Source: JACCZR01 sp963830065
GTDB taxonomy: Bacteria; Actinomycetota; Thermoleophilia; Solirubrobacterales; Thermoleophilaceae
Assembly: GCA_963830065.1 (NCBI GenBank)
Contig: CAWHLA010000006.1
Coordinates: 478,644 to 542,643 of the forward strand
Length of the DNA stretch: 64,000 bases
Direction: 5' to 3'
In this document: positions 7,495 through 15,351 of the stretch, piece after piece
How the letters are laid out: each line of letters opens with the position of its first letter
How positions within the stretch are numbered: position 1 is the first letter of the stretch
Notes under the pieces: model-generated
Told to the model about the DNA's origin: nothing
Databases searched by the model: none
The model's input: only the letters and a program-made list of their open reading frames with translations
Translations under genes and position numbers: made by a program

Positions 7495-8853
7495 CTCCTC
7501 GCGCGAGGCCAGCTTGACCCGTGGGCGGTCCGCGTCGCGGCCGCGTTGGCGCTCGATTGCGTCGATCGCCCGCCAGCCTTCGACGCTCACCGCGGCGGGG
7601 GCCTTCTCGGCCAGCAGCGCGTCGATCCTGTCGGCTCCGGGGTCGGGCGGCGCCGGCAATGCGCCGGCAGCCAGGTCCTCCTCCAGGCAGCGGACCGTCT
7701 CCTGGGCGTCGCGCTTGTTGGTCCCGAGGATCCCGGTCGGGCCGCGCTTGATCCAGCCCACCGCGTAGACACCCGGTAGCGGCTCGCCGGTGTCGGCCTT
7801 GACCACGCGCCCGTGCTCGTTGGGAAGCACGTAGCGCCGTTCGTCGAAGGGAACGTCCGGCAGCGGAACCGCCTGGTAGCCCACCGACCGCAGCACCAGG
7901 GAGCAGTCGAGCGCCTGGGGCTCCTCGTCCACCGGCCGGGCGCGCAGCGCACCGTCCTCCGAACGCTCGATTCGGTTGCGGCCGATCTCCACTGCCTCCA
8001 CGCGACCCTCTCCGCGGACGGCGACCGGGGAGCTGAGGAAGCGCAGGCGGATGCGGCGCTTGGCGTCGGGCTGGGGCTCGCGCGCGGCGAACTCCCGCAG
8101 CAGCTCGAGGTTCTTGCGAGCGGTGAAGGTGCCCTCTTCGGCCAGCCATTCCTCGGAGACGGGATCGAGCTCGATGTCCGCCGGGTCGACGACCAGCTCG
8201 ACGCCGTCGAGGTTGCCGAGCTCGCGGAGCTCGGCGCTGGTGAAGGCCGCCTGAGCGGGCCCGCGGCGGCCGAGCACGACGACCTCCTCGATGGCGCTGT
8301 CGCGCAGCGCGTCCAGGGCGTGGTCGGCGGTGTCGGTGCGGTCCAGCTCGTCGGCGCCGAGGGTCAGCATCCGGGCCACGTCGGCGGCCACGTTGCCGTT
8401 GCCGATGATCACCGCCCGCGTTCCCGATAGGTCGGGATCGAGGTCTCGCCGGTCCGGGTGGCCGTTGTACCAGCCGACGAAGTCCGTGGCGGGCAGGCTT
8501 CCCGGCAGGTCCTCGCCCGGGATGCCGAGCGACTTGTCGGTCTGGGCGCCCGTCGCGTAGACCACGGCGTCGTAGTGGCGCATCAGGTCGCCGTGAGAGA
8601 GGTCCTTGCCCACCTCGACGTTCCCGAAGTAGCGGCAGCGCGGGCGGCGCAGCACCTGGCGGTCGAACAGCTCGTCCAAGCGCTTGATCTCGTGGTGGTC
8701 GGGCGCGACGCCGCCCCGCAGCAGCCCCCACGGCGTGGGCAGGCGCTCGAACAGGTCCACCTCGGGACCGCCCGAGCCGCTCAGCAACTGGCTGGCGGCG
8801 AACGCGCCGGCGGGCCCGGCACCGACAACCGCGACCCGGGCTCCGGTGCTCAC
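7474..8853 (-). CDS. fprA: Ferredoxin-NADP+ reductase (FprA type)
   Basis: FAD- and NADPH-binding reductase of the adrenodoxin-reductase/FprA type, about 460 aa. The N-terminal FAD motif is VAVVGAGPAGAFAASQLL, the NADP-binding motif IGNGNVAADVARML lies near 155, and the conserved C-terminal segments VGWIKRGPTGILGTNKRDA are present. It would pass electrons from NADPH to the ferredoxin encoded immediately upstream. GTG 8853 overlaps the ferredoxin stop (GTGA), so I prefer this start to the longer in-frame extension, which runs through the ferredoxin gene in another frame. Last gene of the padR-mmpL-fdx-fprA operon. Confidence 0.9.
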   Translation of the reverse strand: MSTGARVAVVGAGPAGAFAASQLLSGSGGPEVDLFERLPTPWGLLRGGVAPDHHEIKRLDELFDRQVLRRPRCRYFGNVEVGKDLSHGDLMRHYDAVVYATGAQTDKSLGIPGEDLPGSLPATDFVGWYNGHPDRRDLDPDLSGTRAVIIGNGNVAADVARMLTLGADELDRTDTADHALDALRDSAIEEVVVLGRRGPAQAAFTSAELRELGNLDGVELVVDPADIELDPVSEEWLAEEGTFTARKNLELLREFAAREPQPDAKRRIRLRFLSSPVAVRGEGRVEAVEIGRNRIERSEDGALRARPVDEEPQALDCSLVLRSVGYQAVPLPDVPFDERRYVLPNEHGRVVKADTGEPLPGVYAVGWIKRGPTGILGTNKRDAQETVRCLEEDLAAGALPAPPDPGADRIDALLAEKAPAAVSVEGWRAIDAIERQRGRDADRPRVKLASREELLAATE

Positions 8854-9119
8854 GAGACCGGCGTCCGCTCGGCGAAGAACTGGGCGTTGAGGTCGAGCGC
8901 GTACCCGTACTTCTCGGGGGTCTCGTGGTCGGCGAAGATCGCGTCCACCGGGCAGACCTCGACGCAGGCGTCGCAATCGATGCAGGTCTCAGGGTCGATG
9001 TAGAGCTGCTCGGCGGTCTCGAAGTCGGGATCCCCCGGCTTGGGGTGGATGCAGTCCACGGGGCAGACCTCGATGCAGACGTCGTCCTTCACGCAGCTGC
9101 CGGCGATGACATAGGTCAT
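8850..9119 (-). CDS. fdxA: FdxA-type ferredoxin
   Basis: Small ferredoxin, 89 aa, starting MTYVIAGSC. Cysteines sit at 9, 15, 19, 23 and at 46, 49, 52, 56 (CIDCDACVEVCP), the layout of actinobacterial 7Fe (3Fe-4S plus 4Fe-4S) FdxA proteins. The first group is more compact than usual, with five rather than seven residues between the first two cysteines. Acidic surface residues fit an electron carrier for the adjacent FprA reductase. The ATG overlaps the mmpL stop (ATGA). A terminal acceptor such as a P450 is not in the window. Confidence 0.9.
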   Translation of the reverse strand: MTYVIAGSCVKDDVCIEVCPVDCIHPKPGDPDFETAEQLYIDPETCIDCDACVEVCPVDAIFADHETPEKYGYALDLNAQFFAERTPVS

Positions 9120-11248
9120 GCGGCCGAAACTAGCGTCTCCTTCTCCTCGATCCCGAAACGATCGTGGAGTCGCCGCAGCGGCCGCGGCGCCCACCAGTTC
9201 CACTTGCCCAGCAGCTCCATGAGCGAGGGCACCAGCAGCGCGCGCACGATCGTGGCGTCGATCAGCACGGCCAGTGCCGTCCCGATCCCCACCTCCTTGA
9301 TGAAGATGATCTCCGAGGTGGCGAAGGCCCCGATGGCCACGCAGAACAGCAGCGCGGCCGCGGTCACTATCCGGCCGGTGCGCTGCAGGCCCAGCGCGAC
9401 CGCCTCCTTGTCCGAGGCTCCGGCGTCGCGGGCCTCCTTGATCCGCGACAGGAGGAACACCCCGTAGTCGGTGGAGAGGCCGAAGGCGATGGCGAACAGC
9501 ACGATGGGCTGGGTGCTCTCCAGCGCCCCCTGCGAGCTGTAGTCGAGCAGGCCCTCCAGCCTGCCGTCCTGGAAGACCAGCACCAGCACCCCGAAGGCCG
9601 CGCTGAGGGTGAGCACGTTCATCAGGATCGCCTTGAGCGGCAGGATCACCGACCCGGTCATCAGGAACAGCACCAGCAGGGTGGCCACCACCACGATCGC
9701 CAGCGCCAGTGGGAGGTGGTCGGTGAGGCTGGCCTTCAGGTCCACGAACTCGGCGGTGTTGCCGCCGGCAAGGGCTGAGAAGGGGGCCGGCACCGCGCGC
9801 ACGTCTCCCGCGAGGTCCTGTGCGTCGTCGCCGAGGGCGGAGCCCTTCGCCACAACGTTGATCAGCGACGTGTCGCGATCAAGCCGTTGCGGCGGGTTCA
9901 CCTCCTCCACGCCCGGGAGCTCGCGCAGGCGGTCGATGTAGCGCTGGAGCTCAGGCCCGGGCGCTGCTTGCGCCACCACTCCGATGGGGGCGGTCTGGGC
10001 GGGCGGGAAGTCCCGCTTGATCGAGTCGTCGACTTGGCGAGCGGAGGCCGTCGCGGGCAGGACGCTGGCGTCGACGGCCGTGAACTTGATGCCCAGGAAG
10101 GGCACGCCCAGGGCGATCAGCAGCGCGGCGCTGGCGATCGCCGTCCGGGCGGGCCGGCGCATCACGGCGCGAGACAGCCGGTACCAGAAGCCGGTCTGCG
10201 CCCCGCGGGCCTCGTCCTTGCTGGCGCTCTGCAGGCGCTTCGGCGCCAGCGCGTTCACGCGCGGGCCGAGCAGCACGAGCACCGCCGGAAGCACCGTGAG
10301 CGCGACGGTGGCGGCGATGATCGAGACCATCATCCCCCCGAGGCCCATCGAGTACAGGAAGCGCTGGGGGAACACAAGCAGCGACGCCAGCGCGGCAGTG
10401 ACCGTCAGCGAGCTGAACAGGACCGTGCGCCCCGCGGTGGCGAGAGTGCGGCGGATCGCCTCGGTCCCTGGACCGACCTTCTCCAACTCCTCGCGGTAGC
10501 GCGAGACGATGAACAGGCTGTAGTCGATCGCCAGCCCCAGGCCCAGGCCGGTGACGAGGTTGAGGGCGAACACCGACACCGAGCCGACCTCACTGGCCAG
10601 GCGCAGGCCGAGGAAGGTGAGCACGATCGACATGCCGCCCACCAGCAGCGGCAACAGCGCGGCCACCAGGCTGCGGAAGAACACGAACGACAGGAGTAAG
10701 AGGATCGGGAAGGCCAGCATCTCGGCCCTCGCCAAGTCGTCGGAGACCTGCTTGTTGACCTGCGGGCTGGCGATCACCTCTCCGCCCAGGGTCACCCCGG
10801 GGACCCGGGCCATCGATTGCTCGAGGCGCTCGGCCAGCGCATCGTCGCCGGTGTCCTCCCCCGGTCGCAGGGTCACCGCGAGGTAGCTCGATCGCCCGTC
10901 GCGGGCCACCAGCGCGGGGCCCGCCTCGCGGAAGGTGGCCACGCGCGCGACGTCGCGGTCCGCACGCAGGACGCGGGCTGCCTCGGCCACCCTCTTCTGA
11001 CCGGAAGCCGACCGCGCGCCCTGGGGCGTCCGCACCAGCGCGACCACGTTGACGTCGGTTCGCACGCCACCCGCCTTCGCGGCCTGCTCGGCCTTGGCCA
11101 CCTCGGTGGACCGGTCCTCGGCGCCGTAGGGGTCCAGCCGGTCCGCCACCGAGCCACCCAGTACGGCGGCCGTGACCGCCAGCACGACGGCGAACGCCAC
11201 GACGCGCTTCGGGCGTCCGGTGGCCAGGGAGGTGAGGACGCGGAACAC
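9116..11248 (-). CDS. MMPL/RND-family membrane transporter
   Basis: Integral membrane transporter of the MMPL branch of the RND superfamily, about 710 aa. Two homologous halves are visible, each with a large extracytoplasmic loop and a six-helix bundle. The proton-relay Asp-Tyr pairs occur in GLGLAIDYSLFIVSRYREEL and GLSTDYGVFLLSRIKEARD. Such proteins export lipids, drugs or hydrophobic metabolites using the proton gradient. I chose GTG 11248 because it is preceded by GAGGAGG and lies 2 nt after the padR stop. The substrate cannot be read from sequence. The link to a ferredoxin/reductase pair hints at coupling with a redox modification. Confidence 0.9.
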   Translation of the reverse strand: MFRVLTSLATGRPKRVVAFAVVLAVTAAVLGGSVADRLDPYGAEDRSTEVAKAEQAAKAGGVRTDVNVVALVRTPQGARSASGQKRVAEAARVLRADRDVARVATFREAGPALVARDGRSSYLAVTLRPGEDTGDDALAERLEQSMARVPGVTLGGEVIASPQVNKQVSDDLARAEMLAFPILLLLSFVFFRSLVAALLPLLVGGMSIVLTFLGLRLASEVGSVSVFALNLVTGLGLGLAIDYSLFIVSRYREELEKVGPGTEAIRRTLATAGRTVLFSSLTVTAALASLLVFPQRFLYSMGLGGMMVSIIAATVALTVLPAVLVLLGPRVNALAPKRLQSASKDEARGAQTGFWYRLSRAVMRRPARTAIASAALLIALGVPFLGIKFTAVDASVLPATASARQVDDSIKRDFPPAQTAPIGVVAQAAPGPELQRYIDRLRELPGVEEVNPPQRLDRDTSLINVVAKGSALGDDAQDLAGDVRAVPAPFSALAGGNTAEFVDLKASLTDHLPLALAIVVVATLLVLFLMTGSVILPLKAILMNVLTLSAAFGVLVLVFQDGRLEGLLDYSSQGALESTQPIVLFAIAFGLSTDYGVFLLSRIKEARDAGASDKEAVALGLQRTGRIVTAAALLFCVAIGAFATSEIIFIKEVGIGTALAVLIDATIVRALLVPSLMELLGKWNWWAPRPLRRLHDRFGIEEKETLVSAA

Positions 11249-11250
11249 GA

Positions 11251-11796
11251 TTACCTCCTCGCCAGCTCGTCGATCAGTTGCTGCTCCGTGACCGAGCACC
11301 ACTCGGCCATCCGCTCCTGGTACTCGATGCCCCAGGCCAGGGTCAGGCCGGGGAACCGGCTCTCGGGCTGCTCGGTCGCCTTGACGGCTTGGAACGCGCG
11401 CAGCTCATCGACGATCGCCTCGTGATGCGCGCGGATGCGGCGCAGCAGCGCGAGCTGTTCGTCGGGGTCCAGCGCGTCGGCGAAGAAGAACTTGAGCACG
11501 CCCTCGTGGCGCAGCTCGGTGTGCAGGGGCTCGTCGGAGTTGAGCCACTGACGAAGCGCCTCCTCGCCGGCCGGGGTGAGCCGGTAGGACTTGCGCCGGC
11601 GGGCGTCGTCGACCTCACGCGACCCCTCCACCAGCCCGGCGTCCTCGAGCCGCTTGAGCTCGGGATAGATCTGCCCGTAGCTGGCGGCCCAGAAGAAGCG
11701 CGTGGACACGTCGACCAGCGCCTTGATGTCGTAGCCGGTCTCCTTCCCCAGCCGCAGCATCCCGAGGATGACGTAGGCGGTCTTGCTGAGCCCCAT
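11251..11796 (-). CDS. PadR-family transcriptional regulator
   Basis: PadR regulator, 181 aa: an N-terminal winged helix (VILGMLRLGKETGYDIKALV, SYGQIYPELKRLEDAGLVEG, RRRKSYRLTPAGEEALRQWL) and a C-terminal helical dimerisation domain. First gene of the operon with the MMPL pump, ferredoxin and reductase. A near-perfect 26-bp palindrome begins 2 nt before its start codon, which fits autorepression and ligand-controlled expression of the whole operon. The inducer is unknown; related PadR proteins often sense phenolics or drugs. Confidence 0.9.
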   Translation of the reverse strand: MGLSKTAYVILGMLRLGKETGYDIKALVDVSTRFFWAASYGQIYPELKRLEDAGLVEGSREVDDARRRKSYRLTPAGEEALRQWLNSDEPLHTELRHEGVLKFFFADALDPDEQLALLRRIRAHHEAIVDELRAFQAVKATEQPESRFPGLTLAWGIEYQERMAEWCSVTEQQLIDELARR

Positions 11797-11797
11797 G

Positions 11798-11823
11798 TAT
11801 CGGGACGATATATCGTGCCGATA
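11798..11823. promoter_or_regulatory. 26-bp palindromic operator for the PadR operon
   Basis: TATCGG-GA-CGATATATCG-TG-CCGATA reads the same on both strands except for one mismatched pair. It ends 2 nt before the padR start codon, covering the usual ribosome-binding position, so the message may be leaderless or the site may block both transcription and translation. Assignment to PadR is inferred from position and symmetry. Confidence 0.75.
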
Positions 11824-11867
11824 GGTATGTCAACTGGGGCCCGGTCCGCCCCACCCTTCGGGCGCGG

Positions 11868-12359
11868 CTAGGTCGCCGCGCCCTTGTCCAGCGCTTCCTG
11901 CAGCTGCTCCTCCTGCTCGTTGGAGAGCGAGGTCTGCAGCACGTGGCCGCCGAACTTCGAGATCTCCGGAATCACCTTGTCGGCGGTGGCCTCACGCACC
12001 AGCACGAAGACCGCGGCGTTGCCGTCCTCGAGCTTGTCGCCGAGCTGCTTCATGAAGTCGTCGTCGATGCCGTGGTCGCTGAGCGATCCCGCAGCCGCAC
12101 CCCCAGCCGCGCCGAGAGCCATGCCCACCAGCGGCTGGAGGAACAGCAGGCCGATCAGCCCGCCCCACAGCGCACCCGAAGCGGCGCCGAGGCCGGTCAT
12201 CGAGGGCTGGTGCAGCTTGATCTTGCCGCCTTCCTTTCGCTCGACGATGACCGCGTCGTCCAGCTCCAGCGAGTGCTCCTTGACCAGCTGGCCGATGGTC
12301 TGCATGACCTCTTGGGCCTGGTCGACGTCGTCGTAGGCCACTGCCACCAGGTTCGCCAT
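11868..12359 (-). CDS. DUF1269 family protein
   Basis: DUF1269 protein, 163 aa, a family of general-stress-like membrane-associated proteins without a defined activity. It begins LVAVAYDDVDQAQEVMQ, has a glycine-rich hydrophobic hairpin (about 62-93, LWGGLIGLLFLQPLVGMALGAAGGAAAG), then a ferredoxin-like C-terminal part with KLEDGNAAVFVLVREATADKV. The start codon abuts the stop of the esterase gene upstream with no gap, so the two are likely co-transcribed. Confidence 0.85.
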   Translation of the reverse strand: MANLVAVAYDDVDQAQEVMQTIGQLVKEHSLELDDAVIVERKEGGKIKLHQPSMTGLGAASGALWGGLIGLLFLQPLVGMALGAAGGAAAGSLSDHGIDDDFMKQLGDKLEDGNAAVFVLVREATADKVIPEISKFGGHVLQTSLSNEQEEQLQEALDKGAAT

Positions 12360-13001
12360 CTACGTCCTCCTTGCTCGATGGATGAAGTTCCGGGCATCTT
12401 CCACGAAGTCGGGGTGCACCGTGTGGCCCATTTGGTACTCGCGGTACAGCGGCTCGTGGCCGGCCTCGGTGAGCCGGTCGCGGGCGTCGCGGCCCCACTC
12501 GACGCCGATGATCGGGTCCTGGGTCCCGTGGGCGATCGCCACGGGGACGTCACGGTCCAGCTCGAGCTCGAAGCCCTCGACGGTGGGGATGAAGCTGCTC
12601 ATCGCCACGATGGCCTGCGGGGCCGGCCGCCCCTCGCCCAGGCCCACGGCGTAGGACATGACACCGCCCTGTGAGAAGCCACCGAGCACCGTCTGTGCGT
12701 GGTCGATGCCGTGCTGCTCCAGCGTGGAGTCCAGCCACTCGGTCAGCTCGGGATAGGTGGCGTAGAAGGTGCCGGGGTCCGGGTAGCCGATTCGCGCGAC
12801 CGCGTACCAGTGGGCCCCACCCGGCGGCAGCGACAGCGGCCCGCGCGGCGAGAGCCCCAGCAGGCGCCGGTCGGGATCGAGCATGTCGAACAGCGGGAAC
12901 AGGTCGTTCTCGTCGGTGCCCCGGCCGTGCATCAGCACCAGGGCGCCGTCGGGCTCGCCGGCGGCGGGCCGCTCTCGATGTTGGATTCCGTCCGGGGTCA
13001 T
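12360..13001 (-). CDS. Phospholipase/carboxylesterase (alpha/beta hydrolase)
   Basis: Small serine hydrolase of the phospholipase/carboxylesterase (Abhydrolase_2) family, about 213 aa. Triad residues are visible: Ser in GGFSQGG (about 105), Asp in HGTQDPIIG (about 157) and His in MGHTVHPD (about 191). The N-terminal LVLMHGRGTDENDLF is the oxyanion-hole loop. I chose ATG 13001 rather than the longer ORF start because the upstream codons overlap the palindrome at 13000-13019. It is divergent from a MarR gene and probably controlled by it. Substrate unknown; short acyl esters are typical. Confidence 0.85.
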   Translation of the reverse strand: MTPDGIQHRERPAAGEPDGALVLMHGRGTDENDLFPLFDMLDPDRRLLGLSPRGPLSLPPGGAHWYAVARIGYPDPGTFYATYPELTEWLDSTLEQHGIDHAQTVLGGFSQGGVMSYAVGLGEGRPAPQAIVAMSSFIPTVEGFELELDRDVPVAIAHGTQDPIIGVEWGRDARDRLTEAGHEPLYREYQMGHTVHPDFVEDARNFIHRARRT

Positions 13002-13019
13002 AGTTGTTCCGGCAACTAT
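13000..13019. promoter_or_regulatory. MarR-type operator between divergent genes
   Basis: ATAGTTG-TTCCGG-CAACTAT: perfect 7-bp inverted arms with a 6-bp centre. The left arm overlaps the start codon of the esterase and the right arm ends 10 bp before the MarR start, so one dimer could control both genes. This is the usual layout for MarR autoregulation; the assignment is inferred. Confidence 0.75.
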
Positions 13020-13029
13020 ACTGTCAGGC

Positions 13030-13482
13030 GTGAGCGAGAGTCTGACCACCGACGAGCTCGACGCCTGGCGTGGATTCTTGCGCGTCCACTCGGCGGTGAC
13101 CCAACAGCTCGACGCCGAGCTGCGGTCAGCGCACGACCTGCCGCTGACCTCCTACGAGGTGCTGCTGTTCCTGAGCGGATCCGCCGAGGGGCGACTGCGG
13201 ATGTCCGAGTTGGCCGACTCGGTGCTGCTCAGCCGAAGCGGCCTGACTCGCTTGGTCGACCGCCTCGAGCGGCGGGGGTTCGTGCGGCGCGAACAGTGCC
13301 CCGGCGACGCGCGCGGCTCGTTCGCCGTGATCACGGACGCGGGGCGCGCGACCTTCGCCGCCGCCCGCCGTACCCATCTGGCCGGAGTGCGGCGGCTGTT
13401 CCTGGACCGGCTGTCGCCCACGCAGCAGCGGCGCCTCGCCTCGACGTGGGCGCAACTCCACGAGTCGGCCGGCTCGAACTAG
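13030..13482 (+). CDS. MarR-family transcriptional regulator
   Basis: MarR winged-helix regulator, 150 aa. The DNA-binding core is visible as LRMSELADSVLLSRSGLTRLVDRLERRGFVRRE (about 57-89), followed by the wing GDARGSFAVITDAGRATF and a C-terminal dimerisation helix. GTG 13030 is chosen because the palindromic operator lies just upstream. It is divergent from the esterase gene and overlaps the convergent MocR gene by 4 nt at its 3' end. Likely a ligand-responsive repressor of the esterase; ligand unknown. Confidence 0.88.
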   Translation: MSESLTTDELDAWRGFLRVHSAVTQQLDAELRSAHDLPLTSYEVLLFLSGSAEGRLRMSELADSVLLSRSGLTRLVDRLERRGFVRREQCPGDARGSFAVITDAGRATFAAARRTHLAGVRRLFLDRLSPTQQRRLASTWAQLHESAGSN

Positions 13483-14978
13483 GAGAACGTCATGGCCGAC
13501 GGGCCGCGTGCCCGGCGGCGCACCTCGCGCAGGGCGCGGGCGAGGCGCTTGATGCCCTCCTCGACCTCCGCGGGAGGGAGCATCGAGAACGACAGTCGCA
13601 TCGACGTCTGGGTCCGCCGCTCGGTCGACACGGCGCCGCCGGGCACGAACGACACCCCGTGGCGGATCGCCTCGGTGTAGAGCGTGCGCTCGTCGACGGC
13701 ATTCGCGAGCGTGGCCCATACGTGGTGCCCGCCGTGCGGCACCGGGGCGTGGATCTCACCGGGGAGGTGGCGCTCCAGTGCCTCCAGCAGCGAGTCGCGC
13801 CGGCGCTGGTAGATCGGGGTGGTGTGCTTGAGGTGCTCGGCGTAGGCGTCGCCGGCCAAGTAGCGGGCGGCGATGTGCTGCGTAAGGGTCGGGCTGTGGA
13901 AGTCGCTCTCCAGCTTGAGCATCGCCAGGCGCTCGTACACCGGCCCGCGTGCCGCGATCCAGCCCACGCGAAGGCCCCCGCCGACGGTCTTCGACAGCGA
14001 GTCGACGTAGACCACGTGCGCGGGCGCCAGCGCCCGCAGCGCGCGAGGCTCGGCGCGATCGAAGCGCAGGTCGCCGTACACGCCGTCCTCGAGCACCATC
14101 AGGTTGCGCTCGCGCGCGAGCGCGGCCAGCCGCTCACGGCGCTCGTCCGACAGGTCGCACCCGGTCGGGTTCTGGCAACCGGTCTGGAGCGCAACCAGCT
14201 TCACCTCGTGCCGGCCGACCAGCTCCTCGAGCGCGTCGACGTCCAGGCCGTCTTCGTCGACCGGGACACCGATCACGCGGGCGCCTGCGGCACGCAGGAC
14301 CGAGAGCAGGCCCGAGTAGGTGGGGGACTCGACCGCCACCACATCGCCGTGTTCCAGCAAGCCGCGGACGGTCAGGTCGATCGCCTGCTGCGCTCCCGAG
14401 GTAACGATGATCTCCTCGGCCTGCGAGGCGTAGCCCACCTTGCGGCCGCGGGCGGCCAGCTGCTCGCGCAGGTCGTCCAGACCGGGCGCGGTGAGGTAGG
14501 TGAACGCGTCCACGCCGACCTCATCGACCACGTCGCGGGTGATCTGCGTGAGCTCTTCGGTGGGGTAGAGGTCGGGCGCGGGCCAGCCCGTGGCCAGCGA
14601 GATGACCTGGCGGTCGCCGGCGAAGGCGAACGCGTCCGCCAGCGCCTCCTCGGAGTAGGACGGGACTCGGTCGGGCAGCGCCAGGCGCTGCCAGTCGTCC
14701 CCGTGCTCGACCTCGGCGCTGGGGGTCAGGGAGCGCACGAAGGTGCCGCGGCCCACGGCGGCGGTGACGTAGCCCTCCTCGGCCAGCTTCTTGTACACGC
14801 GCGCCGCAGTGAGGTGGTTCACGCCGGCTTCGGTGGCCAGCGCCCGCGTGGGCGGGAGCTTCTCCCCCGGGGCGAGCTCGCCGGACTCGATGGCCGCTGC
14901 GAAGCGGTCGGCGATCTGCTGGGTAACCGAGACCGTGCCCTCTCGGTCGATGTCGGTCATAAGGACTTTGTACGACAT
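13479..14978 (-). CDS. MocR-type regulator (GntR helix-turn-helix plus aminotransferase)
   Basis: MocR protein, about 499 aa. The N-terminal GntR winged helix (VSVTQQIADRFAAAIESGEL, LPPTRALATEAGVNHLTAARVYKKL) is joined to a fold-type I aminotransferase domain. PLP-site residues are visible: YVDSLSKTVGGGLRVGW carries the Schiff-base lysine, with TGCQNPTGCDLS upstream. Relatives control vitamin B6 or amino-acid genes using PLP. I chose ATG 14978, just inside the left arm of the palindrome; the longer ORF extension is antisense to the divergent gene. It probably regulates itself and the small gene at 15013. Confidence 0.88.
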   Translation of the reverse strand: MSYKVLMTDIDREGTVSVTQQIADRFAAAIESGELAPGEKLPPTRALATEAGVNHLTAARVYKKLAEEGYVTAAVGRGTFVRSLTPSAEVEHGDDWQRLALPDRVPSYSEEALADAFAFAGDRQVISLATGWPAPDLYPTEELTQITRDVVDEVGVDAFTYLTAPGLDDLREQLAARGRKVGYASQAEEIIVTSGAQQAIDLTVRGLLEHGDVVAVESPTYSGLLSVLRAAGARVIGVPVDEDGLDVDALEELVGRHEVKLVALQTGCQNPTGCDLSDERRERLAALARERNLMVLEDGVYGDLRFDRAEPRALRALAPAHVVYVDSLSKTVGGGLRVGWIAARGPVYERLAMLKLESDFHSPTLTQHIAARYLAGDAYAEHLKHTTPIYQRRRDSLLEALERHLPGEIHAPVPHGGHHVWATLANAVDERTLYTEAIRHGVSFVPGGAVSTERRTQTSMRLSFSMLPPAEVEEGIKRLARALREVRRRARGPSAMTFS

Positions 14979-15003
14979 TGCAATCAGCTCCGTACGTCGT
15001 ACA
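14969..15003. promoter_or_regulatory. Inverted repeat for the MocR regulator
   Basis: TGTACGAC at 14969-14976 and its exact complement GTCGTACA at 14996-15003 are separated by 19 nt, lying between the MocR start and a divergent gene. A nested GTACGTCGTAC is also present at the right arm. Paired sites about two helical turns apart are common for MocR proteins; binding is inferred. Confidence 0.65.
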
Positions 15004-15012
15004 CTACCCCAC

Positions 15013-15351
15013 ATGACCCGCACAATCAACACACACACCCTCACCGTTCGACGTGCGGGCGCGCAGGACGCCGCCCAGTTGCTGCGTCTCGCGGCCCTCG
15101 ACAGCGCCGATGTCCCCTCGGGCGACGTCTTGGTGGCGGAGAGCTCCGGACAGCTGCTGGCCGCCCTCTCGCTCGCCGATGGCTTCGCCGTGGCCGACCC
15201 CTTCGAGCACACGGCCCAGATGGTCGACCTGCTCAGGCTGCGCGCGTCGCAGCTGACTCAGGCTTCGGCGCCGAAGAGGATCGCCAGCTGGCGAGACTGG
15301 GCCACCAGGGTCCCGTCGGGCGTCCAGAGCTCGCCGTCCTCGTCGAAGTAG
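15013..15351 (+). CDS. Small conserved protein (partial GNAT-like family)
   Basis: Starts MTRTINTHTLTVRRAGAQD, looking like the first strand and helix of a GNAT acetyltransferase, then LAALDSADVPSGDVLVAESSGQ, LLAALSLADGFAVADPFEHT and AQMVDLLRLRASQL. That central block recurs in the protein at 39763-39993, so this is a small family with two members here. No acetyl-CoA loop is visible, so an acetyltransferase activity is doubtful. The last 30 codons overlap the convergent thioesterase gene and may not be native sequence. Divergent from the MocR gene, whose operator lies directly upstream. Confidence 0.6.
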   Translation: MTRTINTHTLTVRRAGAQDAAQLLRLAALDSADVPSGDVLVAESSGQLLAALSLADGFAVADPFEHTAQMVDLLRLRASQLTQASAPKRIASWRDWATRVPSGVQSSPSSSK

